Positions 31,236 through 43,361 of a stretch of 64,000 bases of DNA are shown in pieces; the stretch's first letter is position 1; each line of letters starts with the position of its first letter. A program made the translations under genes and the position numbers. This DNA is from Sphaeramia orbicularis. Lineage: Eukaryota > Chordata > Actinopteri > Kurtiformes > Apogonidae. The stretch spans positions 48,161,408 through 48,225,407 of the forward strand of contig NC_043978.1 of the NCBI RefSeq assembly GCF_902148855.1, written 5' to 3'. Under the pieces are notes generated by a model, which saw only the letters and a list, made by a program, of their open reading frames with translations, was not told the origin of the DNA and did no database searches.

Positions 31236-32446
31236 TCGAACAGCTGCAACCTTTTAAGATGTTTGTTAAAAGTGTTTATTTAGTAAACGACATTGAGGAG
31301 GAATAAATATTCAGCTGTGTAAACCTTAAAACAGGGTTAATGAGTTCGAATACTCGTAAGTGTAACAGGGCATTAAATTATGTACAAATGTTTATGGCTG
31401 AGAAGTTTGTGATGTGTATGTGTATTGTTTATTTGTAATTTTTTTTTTGTTTGTTTTTTGCTTATAACACTTGTAATATTGCAGGTGCCTTTGTTAGTGA
31501 GGTACAGGTCTGCATGCTTGCTACGGTTGTGTGTATATTTACAAGTGTATGTGTGTATATATAAAAAATGTGTTAAATATATTGTTAAAAAAAAAAACAG
31601 TTTTTTTGGACACTGCTTTAATTAATGTTATAATGTTAACTTTAATTTTAGACCAAATCCACCATTTGTATTACAGCTATTCTGTTATATAAAAAAGCTA
31701 TTTTAATATGTGCTTCAGTCTTAACAACCCCTCTTATACCTCCTTATATTGCTTCACTCACTAATACAATTTCATGTCCTAAGGCGTGTGCTTCACATTA
31801 TATTGTAGTTCAAATGTGCAGTTGATGACCGCTAGTAATAGGATAAAACAAATGGTTTTACCAGTGGGAAACGTGAAGACAGGATGACTTTTCTTTCTCT
31901 CTTTCCCAGTCCAGTAGTTGTTCAAAATCATTAAATGTAGCAGTAATTATCAACTACTCTGAGTCTGCACTGTAAAATGTACCATGCTGTTTCAAATAAA
32001 AAATAATACGAGTGAAAGGCCTACTTTACATTTTTACGTCAAATGAACACATTCTCCTAACATACATCATGTTGACTCAATCAAATATCCCTGGTGTGTA
32101 ATTGTCTTTGTTTATTGGACACAGATTTGTTAGTTAATTAGTTGAACACTTCTTTTTAATTTTTTTTTTTTTTTTTTTTTTTTGGGAAGCAGGTGCAACT
32201 CAACATACACTTCAACCAAAAAGTTAAGGATGTTTTTTTTATATTTGGGCTGTTTTTTTCAGTTGGGATTCTTGCACAGCGCTTTTTACTTTTTTGCGTG
32301 TGAATTGAATTGAAACATATTTTTTAATGACCAGACATAGTTTTATTTACAAATGGTAAAAATGACCAAAAAATGACAAAAAAAAAAAAAGGAAATATCT
32401 TTAACTTTTTGTTTATAGTATATGTCTGTCACTGCAGACAAGAAAT
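31236..32446. other. AT-rich unassigned stretch
   Basis: No gene and no clear repeat family. It has a poly-T tract at 32160-32183 and A-runs near 32380. The region near 31850-31990 is more varied. Frames are short and low-complexity. Confidence 0.35.
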
Positions 32447-32450
32447 TTAA

Positions 32451-32998
32451 CACTTTCATGCACAAATTATGAGAACCTTAATCAAATTTTTTTCCTGAGT
32501 GTTTTTATTCTTCTTCAGGCATGAAAAAAAAAAAAAAAATGCGATTGAAAATTTTCTTCTGAAAAATAAATTTAAAAAAATAAAATAAAATAAAAATAAT
32601 TTACAAAATTTAAAAAATACATTAAAAAATAATAATAATGAAAAAAAAAAAAACAAATTCTTATGAACCTGTTTTTCATGAAGTTGCAAAAATGTCCACT
32701 CAGCTGGACACCACATGTTTAATTTTTGATGCACAGAAACATGTATTTACTGATAAATTGTGTGAAAACTATGGGGAGGGCTTGTGATTCTAGGGGTTTA
32801 TGCTCAGAAGAGAGCTACAAAATGTTACCAATTCATGTCAGAAAAGATATGTAGTGTCTTAAAACTTTAATAAAGATATGTGTGAAGAAAAAAAAAGAAA
32901 GAAAAAAAAAAAACAATGAAAACAACAAAATCCATGAATATAGAAGAGAAAAGCTGTAGAATAGCTGTCCACTGTAGCGACCAGTATGCATGAAAGGG
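32451..32998 (-). mobile_element. piggyBac-like MITE, family D, diverged interior
   Basis: TTAA flanks (32447-32450, 32999-33002), ends CACTTTCATGCACAAATT and TATGCATGAAAGGG. The outer thirds match family D; the middle (about 32770-32890) does not and may be replaced or heavily mutated. A/T slippage tracts expand 32525-32655. Confidence 0.7.
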
Positions 32999-33002
32999 TT
33001 AA

Positions 33003-34735
33003 ACATACACACACACTTGTGCCAAGACATTAACCAAGATATAACTCACAAAAATAAATGAATAATAAATAATACATATCTGTACAAACACATGTACACA
33101 CATATACACATATATAAGTGCATCATTACAATTGGTAGTCATACCTAAAACTATAAAAGATAAAAGAAAAATAGCACCTGCATATTTTATAGCCTCTTAA
33201 CCATAACCAACTCCATCCCACAGATCTTCCTCTAAATTTCATGACATGCTGGATATTTCAAATAAATACATAAAAATACAAAATAATAATAAAGACTTAA
33301 ATCATCATATTGTTTTTGGTTCAGTTTGTTTGTTTCTTTGTTTAACACTTTAGTGGCAAAACTATTGATTAAATTCATATTAAATTAGGTTGACCCAGAA
33401 TAGATGTCATTACACGTTGGGAAAAGTAGGTCAAAGTTCAAATTTTTTTTGATTAAAAAAAAAAAAAAAATCTCACAATTGACTTATAATGGGCAAAATA
33501 CATACTAGGGGTGGGGTTTGTTGTGCCTGGCACCACTTTTTTTTATTTCTTTCCAACTCACTATCTCACCTAATCATCTAAAAGCTGACCAAGACATACA
33601 AGATTAACAACAAGAACAACAACAATAATAATAATAAGAAGAAGAAGAAGAAGAATCACAATAATAAATAATAATAATAATAAGAAGAAGAAGAAGAAGA
33701 AAAATAATTACATTAATAATAAGAAAAATTATAAGAAAAATAGTTATTATTATTATTCCAGTTCAGCTGCAGAAATTTCAGTTCAAAAAATACATCCATA
33801 ATTTCAAACAGTGGACGTTCAAACAGGTGAGGCACTTTCTTAAACAAAATAAACGTGTTTTAAAATGTATGCCCATCTTAGAAACAAGGCTCAAAAACAG
33901 CGACGATAAGTGATGTATTCAGATGTTCTGTGACCAAAACGTGATGATGCAGGTTTTACTCCGCCCACTCTCCTGAACTGTCACTCAAGTTAAATTGACA
34001 GAATTTATTAAGTTAGACAAGGATTTTTAAGTCAAGATATAAGACATTTTTAACTTTTAAATTTTTGTGTTATCACCAATCAAGTAATCAGTTGTTGTTG
34101 TAACACAGAATAATATGTTAGCACAACAGTTCTATTTTACAGTCTGGGAGAGTCTAAAGTAATATTAACTATATTTATATTATTATCACACTATTATAGT
34201 CCATAAGACATTGGTACACTCCATTGTGCTAAAAAAAAAAAAAAGCCGCTGCGGTACATTTGTTAAACTATAAATCTGACCACTGTAATTTTTTCCACTT
34301 CCATTCTCCCCAACAGATGTCAAACACAAACCTGATCTGTCCATGTTGGACTAAAGACAGGGCTGAAAGGCTATTAAATATCATGCGGCCCAGGTCCATC
34401 AATTGGAATGAAAGTGCAGTACAAAAGAAGAATTGAATTCCACATTCTCAGATGAGCCGTGATGGTTTCATTATTACAGAAAGCAGAGAAGCAATTACTT
34501 GAGATTCAGACTGAGCGGTGAATTCCTGGTTCTGTCTGCCTGAAGGATCTGATGAAACCAGCCCATCCCTCACTCCTCCTCTCTGAACTCTCCCACCACA
34601 GCATCAGTTTAATACAATGAACAGTTCTGTCCTGACATGACTTGGTCTGGTCTGCGATGGTCTGGGTATCATTCTCAATCTAAGGCTACGCCCAAATCTG
34701 ATTTTCTGGCACGTATGTGACCTGTATCCGATTTG
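33003..34735. other. Non-coding stretch with repeat fragments and AAG/AAT microsatellites
   Basis: 33360-33530 is the reverse of the repeat at 11711-12349. 33605-33760 is a compound AAC/AAT/AAG microsatellite. 34340-34700 is varied unique sequence without frames of note and is a candidate for conserved non-coding DNA. No gene is seen. Confidence 0.4.
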
Positions 34736-34739
34736 TTAA

Positions 34740-35200
34740 CCCTTTCATGCATAGTTGTCACTCCAGCGGACAGCTATTCAAAGCTGTTCTATTGTATATT
34801 CATGGGTTTTATTGTTTTAGTTCCATATCAGCCAACACAGTGGACACTTACACACCACCCCAAACACTGCAATTCATGCCGTTACTGTAACTATGTTGTT
34901 CTAGATAAACCTAGTCTGCAGTGACATGTTATAGTGTAAATCAACAAACAAAACAGTTTTTTTTTTTTTTTTTTGCATATTATTTCCAGGAAATGAATAA
35001 TAACTACTATTAGAGTATGTTAAAACCTGGGAAAACATCTGATTAGCAGCATTAAAAATGTTTTTATTGGATAGTTTTCCATGTCACTTTCTGATATTAG
35101 GTTTTAAATACATGTTTCTTTGCTTAAAAAGTTAAATGCATGGGTTCCGGCTGAGGGGACATTTTTGTAACTCCTTAAAAAAAAAAAAAAAAAATCGTAG
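34740..35200 (+). mobile_element. piggyBac-like MITE, family D, 3'-truncated
   Basis: It starts after TTAA (34736-34739) with CCCTTTCATGCATAG. Family D words continue to GGCTGAGGGGACATTTTTG near 35165, then are replaced by A-rich DNA. Confidence 0.65.
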
Positions 35201-36660
35201 CCTAAGACCAAGTATGAACGTTTACTCCTCTTATTATTGTATCAGTATATTAGCCCTTAGGAGTCTGAGTGTATTTTGGCAGTTTTTGAATACTTTTCAT
35301 TTTGCCTTTATATTTCTCATTAAAAAATTGTTTACCTTGACTTACTTTGTATCATTTTTTCTGCAAAACCTCATCTGAGTGACTTTACAGACATACCGTA
35401 TTAACAAACTGAACCTAAAATCACACCAAAAAAAAAACAAAAACATGAAATCCAAGTAGGAAAATGTTAGACTCTTCACTGTTTTTCACCAAAAACACAG
35501 TGAACAGACCATTTTTAAAACTTAAAATGAACATATAAATTGAAAACTTAAAAAAAAAAAAACAACTACAAATTTAGCACTATCCAGTATATATAATTAT
35601 TTACATGAAAATTAAGTCAATGCCTCAAGGTTTTTTTTTTTTTTTCATGAACAGTGTATACAACTATTTATAGAAACAATCTGGTGTCACAAGATGCCAC
35701 ACATGTGGTTGATGTAGTGAACTTTTCCATCAGACGTTTTTATTTAAACTTTTTAATGCAAGCACTTCCCTTAGAAGCCTGTCTTTACCATCTTTTCCTG
35801 CGCACACTAAACGTGATAACAACTAAAATCCTGTTTTTATTGTGTGCTTTTACTTGGCCTTTCAACACAGTTGTCTTCACAGTATTACTTTGACGTCTGC
35901 ACTTTCCACACAAGTTGAAATTAAAACTCAGCGAGGCTCCGTCTGCTGCTATGTCATCTTAAATCAGTTTGTGATTTGGATGCAACGGTGCGTTCAGGGA
36001 CTCCAATGGGATAAAATCAGTCAGCACAGGTTTTTCATCGTTCTCGCATCTTAAAAATGTATGAAAAAATGTTTGTATCTTTCAGCGAGAAAAAAAAAAA
36101 AAAAAAAATCAAACATCTATTCAGCATTCACACTTTCAATAACAAAAATATCATCAGCGAATGCCTTGTTCAGTGAAGTAGTCTGAATTTGGAAAAAGAA
36201 CTTGCGGCAAGCAGGTTTTAAAAAGGCAGAACAACAGGAGTATTATGGAGCAGGAAATGGCTGCTGATCAGTTAATTGGATATCACCTCCAAAAAAACAT
36301 CACAGTAATGAGGAAATAACCTAATAACTAACAAACTGAATAACTGGGTAATAAAACCGGATTACTGAGAGTAATTGGCCAATATATCTGGAACTGAACA
36401 ACAAATGAACTTGAGAAACAAAATGAGATGAAAAGGTGTGAATGACTGTCCTCATTACGTTCATAAACATATTTCTGGAGCAGCTCCATGGAATTTTCTC
36501 TAATTTGGCAAAAACATTCACTGGGATTTGGACAAATGTCAAGGGAGCACACTGTAAAAAATGATTCACAGGATTAGTCAGTGTGAAGAGATTCAACAAC
36601 AAGTTTGATACATTTACACATTTTGATCAGATGATTATGTAGTTTGTGAAGTTGATCAAA
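35201..36660. other. AT-rich unassigned stretch
   Basis: 35250-35350 (GCCCTTAGGAGTCTGAG, TTTTGCCTTTATAT) resembles 61089-61200, so part of it is an unnamed dispersed repeat. CACTGTAAAAAA at 36549 is a lone CACTG-type end. 36120-36540 is varied, unassigned sequence. No host gene is recognised; 70-93-codon frames here look random. Confidence 0.35.
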
Positions 36661-36664
36661 TTAA

Positions 36665-37012
36665 CCCTTTCATGCATAGTGGTTACTCCAGTGGACAGTT
36701 ATTCTCCAGCTGTTCTCTTGTATATTCATGGGTTTGGTTGTTTTAGTTCCATATCAGCCAACACAGTGGACGCTTATGCACCGTCCCACACACCGACATT
36801 CATACCAGTACTATAACTTTGCTGTTCTTGACAAACCTGATCTGCAGTGACATGTTTGAGTGTAAATCAATGTGAGAAAACATCAGATTAGCTTTATTAA
36901 AAATGTTTTTATTTTATAGTTTTCACACAGTATATCACTTTCTGATATTGCATTCTTTGCTTCAAAAATTAAACACACGGTGTCCAGCTGAGTGGACATT
37001 TTTTATGAATGA
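36665..37012 (+). mobile_element. piggyBac-like MITE, family D, 3'-truncated by a LINE tail
   Basis: TTAA (36661-36664), then CCCTTTCATGCATAGTGG. It runs to AGCTGAGTGGACATTTTT and is then replaced by AATGAATAAATTTATTTTTGG. That following sequence is LINE tail, so the right third was displaced or lost. Confidence 0.65.
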
Positions 37013-37130
37013 ATAAATTTATTTTTGGTTTTACATCAGTCATTATACTCAGTACATCAGTTGTAATAAACATAAAAAACAAAAAAGGAATAGGCTAGAA
37101 GCAAAAGCTTATTTTTTATCTTTTTTTTTT
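37007..37130 (-). mobile_element. LINE 3' tail fragment, related to 39355-40702
   Basis: The phrase AGGAATAGGCTAGAAGC then AAAAGCTTATTTTTT parallels AGGAAGAAGCTGAAGCC then GGAGGCTTATTTCTGC near 39495-39525. Both follow a GAATGAAT-type tail. It is a very short, 5'-truncated insertion of the same LINE type. Confidence 0.5.
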
Positions 37131-37198
37131 TTAACATTCTTAAAAAATGTACTTATAGGTACATAAATGGTCTGATCTCGTACCTCTATTTTTGAGAG

Positions 37199-37344
37199 TG
37201 CAGGGGCCAGATTGGAAGCATGTTTGACACCTGTGCTTTAGGTGATTATGTCTTATTTTGATTGTGATGAGATATTTGGACTCGAAATGAGAAAAATACA
37301 CACGGTGAGACTTCGATTTTTGCAGTGCGTGTTTGACACCTGTA
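37199..37344. repeat. hAT tail and CACTGCAAAAATC fragment, mixed
   Basis: AGCATGTTTGACACCTGTG (37218-37236) is the 3' end of the CAGGGGTGTCAAAC hAT family. 37242-37327 matches the right end of the CACTGCAAAAATC family (ending TTTTTGCAGTG). GTGTTTGACACCTG follows again, so the hAT end is present twice around the CACTG fragment. Confidence 0.55.
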
Positions 37345-37596
37345 CACTGTAAGCCTGGATAAGTAGAGTTTACTGAAAAAAATTGAGGCAAGTGATTGCA
37401 CTTCAATGATTTGAGTAATGATCGACTAATCAGTTGGTTTAAGTACGTTCAACTTTAATGCTAAAAGTATTTAACTTAAACTATTAAGTAGAAAACACTG
37501 AAAAACAAGTTATTTGTACTTTAAATCTGTTGTAAAATTAACCCCACTATCCAACCATTCAACTCAGCATTTTAGCTTACACTGACTAATTTTCTT

Positions 37597-38265
37597 AGTA
37601 AGTAAGTAAGTAAGTACATTTTATTTATAGAGCACTTTTCACAGACAGAGTCACAAAGTGCTTTATCAATTCAAATCAGAATCAAATTAAGTTTACAGAG
37701 ACCCAACAGAATCCTTCAGGAGCAAACACTTGTGATTGGTGACAGTGGTGAGGAAAAACTTCCCTTTAACGGGCAGAAACCTCGAGCAGACCCAGACTCC
37801 TGAAGGATGGCTGTCTGCCTTGACCAGTTGGGGTTAAAGAGAGAGAGAGAGAGTAAAGGAGGAGAAAAGAGAGAGCGATAGAGATATAGAGAGACTGGGG
37901 GGGGGGGGATGACACATGGAGTACGTTATGATGAATACATAGAGTGTAATCAGTTTGTGGTGGTCCTGGGTCAGGTGGGAGACTAAAAAGCCTTTTTGAA
38001 CAGGAGGGTTTTGAGGTGTTTCTTAAAGCTCTCTACAGAGTCCATGGACCGTAGGTGTAGAGGCAGGTCATTCCATAGACGTGGTGCCACAGCTTTAAAA
38101 GACCTGTCACCGCGTGTACTAAAACAGGTCCGTGGAACCATCAGCAGGTGCTGTCCTGAAGACCTCAAGCTACGAGTCGAGCTGTAGGGCTGGATCAGGG
38201 AAGCAATGTATGCAGGGGCCTGGCCATGTAGGGCCCGGAAAGTTAGCACAAGAATTTTGAAATGA
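37597..38265 (-). mobile_element. L2-type LINE, 3' end
   Basis: The minus strand gives the last 90 residues of the pol protein, then a 3' region containing AAAGTGCTTTGTGACTCTG, ending in an (ACTT)n tail. This layout and protein wording are typical of fish L2-clade LINEs. It is 5'-truncated, as most LINE insertions are. Confidence 0.75.
37983..38249 (-). pseudogene. L2 pol C-terminal fragment
   Basis: The 88-residue frame includes LTFRALHGQAPAYIASLIQP, then TRGDRSFKAVAPRLWNDLPL and ends near FKKHLKTLLFKKAF. This is the C-terminal tail after the reverse transcriptase of L2-like LINE proteins. It begins inside the protein; the reverse transcriptase itself is absent. The frame is still open over its length, suggesting a moderately recent insertion. 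Confidence 0.8.
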
Positions 38266-39354
38266 AGCCAAATTAATTTATCATTGATTCAACAACTTTT
38301 TTTAAGTTAATCAAACTCTCAATTCTTTTCCTGACCACAATTGTTAAAAATTATTTAAATTAATATATTGTACCAGAAATGGAAGTTAACTCAATGTCAT
38401 TTGCCAGTACAGGACAAGTTTTTAATTTGATAAGACAATAAGATTTTCATTGTACAATAACAGTCTTAGCTGAACAGTAAAGCCATTGTTCTTCCTCTGA
38501 CTCTGACTCATGGTACAGCTCTACAAAAATACAAAAACAAACACAAAAAGGCCAATAAACACTGCCATATAGATGTTAAATCCAAATTAACACTAACACC
38601 TCAACCCTGCTGAACCCCTGCACAGAAAAATAACACATTTTCAACAACATGCCCAATACCCACAATGTAATGCGAAGATAAAAAGGTGTGGTCATGACTA
38701 AAACTTAGTGATTTAATTCCGTTCAACTTAAACCTTTTCGTACTTTCAACTATGTCTACAAATTAGTAGAATATACTTAACATTTTATAGTAACATCATA
38801 AAACTTACATTATTTAAGTGCATTGTAATTAACCCTTTCATGCATGAATTGTGAGAACCTTAGTCAAGATTTTTTTTTTCTTCAGTGTTTTTCTTCCTCC
38901 TTAGGCATGAAAAGAAACAATGTGATCAAGTTTTTTTTCTATGGAGTTACAAAAGTATCCATGCATTTAATTTTTGAAGAAAAGAAACATGTTTGAAACC
39001 CAATATCAGAAAACAATAAAATAAAAACATTTTTAATGCTGCTAATCTGATGTCTTCTCACATTTTAACATATTCTAATACTAGTAATTACTCACTTCAT
39101 GGAGATAATATGCAAAAAAAAACAAAACAAAACAAAAAAACCTTCTTGTCTAACAAATAACAATTGATTTACACTCAAACATGTCACTGCAGATCAGGTT
39201 TATCAAGAACAACAAAGTTACAGTAATTGTATGAATGTCAGGGTATGAGATGGTGTGTAAGTGTCCACTGTGTTGGCTGATATGAAATTAAAACAACAAA
39301 ACCCATGAATATACAAGAGAACAGCTGGAAAATAACTGTCCACTGCAGTGACTT

Positions 39355-40702
39355 GAATGAATGAATGAATGAATGTTTATTTCAGTTAAATACAAAATAC
39401 AAAACACATACATATTAAAAAAAAACAACAAAACAAAACACATACATATTTAAAAAACAAACAAACATAAAATTAACACATTTTGTAACTGAAAAAGGAA
39501 GAAGCTGAAGCCGGAGGCTTATTTCTGCTTCTCCTATTTACATCCTTAGTCCACACCTGAAGTTGCAGCAGATAAATACTTAAACACAAATTATACTACA
39601 TTCAGTGTTATAAGTCATTTTGTAATCAGATTACTTTCATAGCCCTCCATAATTTGACAAATTAAATTCTTTTTGAAACTCAACAGTGAGCTACACAATT
39701 TCACTTCATCCTTCAGTTCGTTCCATAGCTTGACACCAATAACTGAAACACTGTGATATTTAACGTTTGTTCTTACTTTACATTTTTCAAACACAAACAT
39801 CCCTCTTAAATTATAATGTCCTTCTCTTAATTTAAAAATTTTCTGAATACAAAAAGGAAGGTTTTTACTATTAACGCGAAACATAAATTCCATTGTTTTT
39901 AAATATACAATATCGAAAAATTTTAGTAAACCAGATTTTACAAAAAGTGGATTACTTGATTGGAGATAACCAGCTTTGTTTATGACTCTAATAGCTTTTT
40001 TTTGGAGTTTAATTATCGGGTCTAAATTAGTTTTATACACATTGCCCCATATTTCCACACAGTATGACATATATGGCATTACAAGTGAACAATACAATAT
40101 ATGCAAACATTTTTGCTTAACAAGTCTCGAGTTTTATAAAGAATCGCAACAACCTTGGACATTTTGCGTTTGATATATTCTATTTGTGGTTTCCAACAGA
40201 GTTTATGGTCAATAATCACTCCCAAAAATTTTGTTTCATACACCCTTTCAATTTCAATTTCATTAATTTTCAGTTTTATATCATAATTTCCCCTAGCACC
40301 ACCAAAAACCATAAATTTTATTTTATCTTCATTAAGTGACAACTTATTTACGTCAAACCATTTTTTTTTAACTTGACCAATTCCTTTTCCACCGTTTCTA
40401 ATATTTGTTTCATATTTGCTCCCGAATAAAGCAAATTAGTATCATCTGCAAATATTGTAAATTTTAACTCACTAGATGCCATAAAAATATCATTTAAATA
40501 AAGTATAAATAACTTGGGTCCCAGAACTGAACCTTGTGGGACCCCACATGTTACTTTTCTAAGTTGTGAATTTGTATTTCCAATTGATACATACTGAGAT
40601 CTATTATGTAAATAACTTTTTAACCAGTTTTGTGCCACACCTCTTATACCATACATTTCACATTTCCGGAGTAATATTGAGTGATCAATTGTGTCAAATG
40701 CA
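39355..40702 (-). mobile_element. Jockey-like LINE, 5'-truncated
   Basis: TGACTT occurs at both edges (39349-39354, 40703-40708), a plausible short target duplication. On the minus strand the element runs from inside the reverse transcriptase to an untranslated end with a (CATT)n tail (GAATGAATGAATGAATG on the plus strand). The protein is of the jockey/CR1/I broad group; I cannot fix the clade by eye. Confidence 0.8.
39615..40701 (-). pseudogene. LINE reverse transcriptase fragment
   Basis: The frame opens mid-protein at AFDTIDHSILLRK, continues with GVPQGSVLGPKLFILYLND and the catalytic FADDT box (near 40440), then LSLNEDKIKFMVFGG, and ends with the C-terminal tail IWGNVYKTNLDPIIKLQKKA onward. 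Two frameshifts break it: one in an A-run near 40358-40365, and one near 40100-40115. The endonuclease domain and N-terminus are missing by 5' truncation. Not functional. Confidence 0.85.
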
Positions 40703-40763
40703 TGACTTATGCATGAAAGGGTTAAAGCATTTTAGTAAATACAAATTCCGGGCTTACAGTGTA

Positions 40764-42046
40764 CACTCCTAGCTGTGTACTGCTGGGGTAACTTCCCTCC
40801 TTACATATTTAGAGATTAATTCAATATGCCACTTTAATAAAGTCCTCACCCTTCATGAGTCGGATGGTGTAAAACACTGTGATTTATTTGCCACTTCGCT
40901 TTACCGCCAACATTTAATAGCTTGTGGGTTAATTGTTAAGGCGTACCAAGGGTCCCTGGAAAAGGATCAATCATACCCAGCTGTAATAATGACTTTCTAA
41001 TGGTTCATTGAGACTGCCTTCCTGCCCTGCAGATTCCGCCTTTATTCACACATCATGGCCGACTGCAGGGGGATATTTTTATGTTCTCCAAATGAAGGGC
41101 ATATCCATTTCTGCAGCTCAGAGCTTGTTTAATAAATCAGAAAATTTTACATGTAGGGCCCCGGATTGTAGAATTCCTCAAGTTGGATACACTCGGAGGC
41201 AAGTGGGTAGAGAGTTTTGACATGGAGGGGGGCGGTGGGGGCATCTGCTGCATGGTTATGTGTGTTTTCCATGTATTATTAATGGTCGGGGGTTCTGGTT
41301 TGTTATTCATGGGAAGTGAACCTTGAGGAGTTGTGCAGAGAGCAAGTATAGAAGGGAAACTGGGAATGATAGTATAAAGCAGCCGAGAACATTTGTAAAA
41401 TCAGCCATCCAAGGACAGCTTGTAACTTAATACTCTCAAGAGATTTGTAAAGGTTATTATGAGAGGATTGCGAAGTTTCTGATATATCATTTGGAGGGGA
41501 CGCGGCGTTCCCTTCTGAGTTTTTTATGTCGGGTATGATTGTATTTTGTTGTTGATTTGCCAGATACGGTCCAGATCTGCCATTGTGTTCAAAGCGATTA
41601 TCCCCAAGTCTCTGTAAGAAATGGGATTTTTTATTTATGATCATATCAAGTTCATATTTAGCTTCTTTATGAGCGTTATGTGATAGGTTTTTGGCTACTA
41701 ACGGCTCGGCTCAAGCTTTTCCATTATCGGATATATATTTTCTAGCCACTCTTGGGTCAGATTTGTATTAATTCGGAGTATTCTGAGGGTCACGGGGCGT
41801 TAGAGGCATACATACTGTGTAACATGTGTAAGTGCTGTGAATAAATAAACGTTAACAGACAGACGTTGTTTTGTTTGATTGTTGAGTGTTCTTAAGAGGG
41901 AAATATAAGGGTGAATCACATTGTTTTTATGCTTGTAAATGGATACTGTATGTCTGTTTGGAACGGGAGGACCCCAGGAAGAGTAGTTGATGTCCTGCAT
42001 CAGCTAATGGGAATCCTCATAATAAATAAATAAAGAAATCATACAT
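40764..42046. other. Unique non-coding DNA, candidate conserved elements
   Basis: No match to the window's repeats. The stretch 40850-41200 is varied and rich in homeodomain-type TAAT and TTTATT words (AGCTTGTGGGTTAATTGTTA, CTGTAATAATGACTTTC). Frames up to 113 codons overlap on both strands without domains. It may hold regulatory non-coding sequence; this is an impression only. Confidence 0.4.
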
Positions 42047-42853
42047 CAGGGGTGTCAAACTCATTTTGTTTCAGGGGCCATATTTAGCCCAATTTGATCT
42101 CAAGCGGGCCAGACCAGTAAAATAATGACTTAATAACTTATAAATAATGACAAATCCAAGTTTTTCATGTTGTTTTAGTACAAAAAAACCCCCAATTAAA
42201 TTCTGAAAATATTTACATTTTGCAAAAAAGATGTGAATAACCTGAAAAAATTGAAATTTCATTTGAAAAATTAGTGCAATTTTAACAATATTATGCTGCG
42301 ACTTATTATTTATACATGTACATTTACACAGTGTTCCATAAACATTTGGTAACAGACAGAATATTGTTAATATTTTGGAGTTTGGAACTAAAATTTGAAT
42401 AATTTCTACAATATTCCATCTCTTATTATTAACACAACTCCACATCACAGTAGATCCATAAATGCACAAAACATTTAGTAACAGGCAGAATATTGTTAAA
42501 AATTGCACATTTCTGGTTGTTCATCTTTGTTTTTATTTATGTATTTATTTGCATTTTATTGTGAAAGAATAGTTTTGTAAATGTAAATATTTTCACAGTG
42601 TAATGTTATTTTTTTCACTTCAATTTTTTCCACATAATTTTTCACAAAGAAAATTTGTAGTTGTCATTATTTATAGGTTATTGTGTTATTATTTTTACTG
42701 TAGATCACATTGGTCTGTATGTGAAACCTGAACCAAAATGATTTGGAAAACCTGGACTGTTCAGCTTAATTTTTGCACTTTCATCCTGCAGGGCCGGAAT
42801 GGAACCTTTGGCGGGCCAGATTTGGCCCCCGGGCCACATGTTTGACACCTGTG
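42047..42853 (+). mobile_element. hAT-type MITE (CAGGGGTGTCAAAC family)
   Basis: Ends CAGGGGTGTCAAACTC and GTTTGACACCTGTG. Subterminal GGGCCAGACCAG and GGCGGGCCAGATTTGG blocks match the other copies. I see no convincing 8-bp duplication, so a terminus may be altered. AT-rich interior with two similar tracts (CACATAACAGG-type words near 42350 and 42480). Confidence 0.75.
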
Positions 42854-43055
42854 GTCTACAAGATAAAAGGCATCCACTTACAGAAGAAGAACTGGTTTCA
42901 ATCATATTCCTGACATTTACTTTCTCATATTTTTATAAATTCACCACAGTTAAATAAATAAAACCTAACAACCTGGCAATGATATTTTAGATTCATTAAA
43001 ATTATTTTCCTCTCTGAAAATATACCAACATTATATGGTGAAATTGAGTAGATAA

Positions 43056-43293
43056 CACTGGTCAACAACAAATTTATTGTTTATTGTTGATTTAGGATAA
43101 TTTTGGTGTGCTGAATCCAAAAATCACATTAATTTTGCTCAATCAGGTCAACTTTCTGAACTATGCTACATATTGGCTTTTTAACATTTTTGCTTACATT
43201 TATGAACATTTTCACATCATATGATACAAAATTCTTTCATATTTCTTGCAATAAACGAGTTCTGAAGATTTTACTTTTGCCAATTTATGATTC
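43056..43293 (+). mobile_element. CACTGG-ended element, left part only
   Basis: It matches 53057-53296 closely (CTGAATCCAAAAATCACATT, CATATGATACAAAATTC) and then stops before the splice-site-like tract. A mariner derivative lies about 70 bp to the right. Confidence 0.65.
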
Positions 43294-43361
43294 ATGTATA
43301 TATATTTTTCTTTTTTATTCATTCACAATGTTACACCAAACTTACAAATGTTTCACACATA

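Larger units (their letters stand above)
38833..40721 (-). mobile_element. piggyBac-like MITE, family D, split by a LINE
   Basis: TTAA flanks (38829-38832, 40722-40725), ends CCCTTTCATGCATGAATT and TTATGCATGAAAGGG. The MITE is intact apart from a 1348-bp LINE placed about 15 bases from its right end. Confidence 0.8.
37345..40761 (-). mobile_element. CACTG-ended element (CACTGTAAGCC family) carrying LINE and MITE insertions
   Basis: It begins CACTGTAAGCCTGGAT and ends ATTCCGGGCTTACAGTG, with TA on both sides (37343-37344, 40762-40763). Its right part (38640-38832 and 40722-40761) is the reverse of the copy at 18424-19228. Inside it are an L2-like fragment (37597-38265), a family D MITE (38833-40721) and a LINE within that MITE. 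Without the inserts it would be under 1 kb. Confidence 0.75.
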
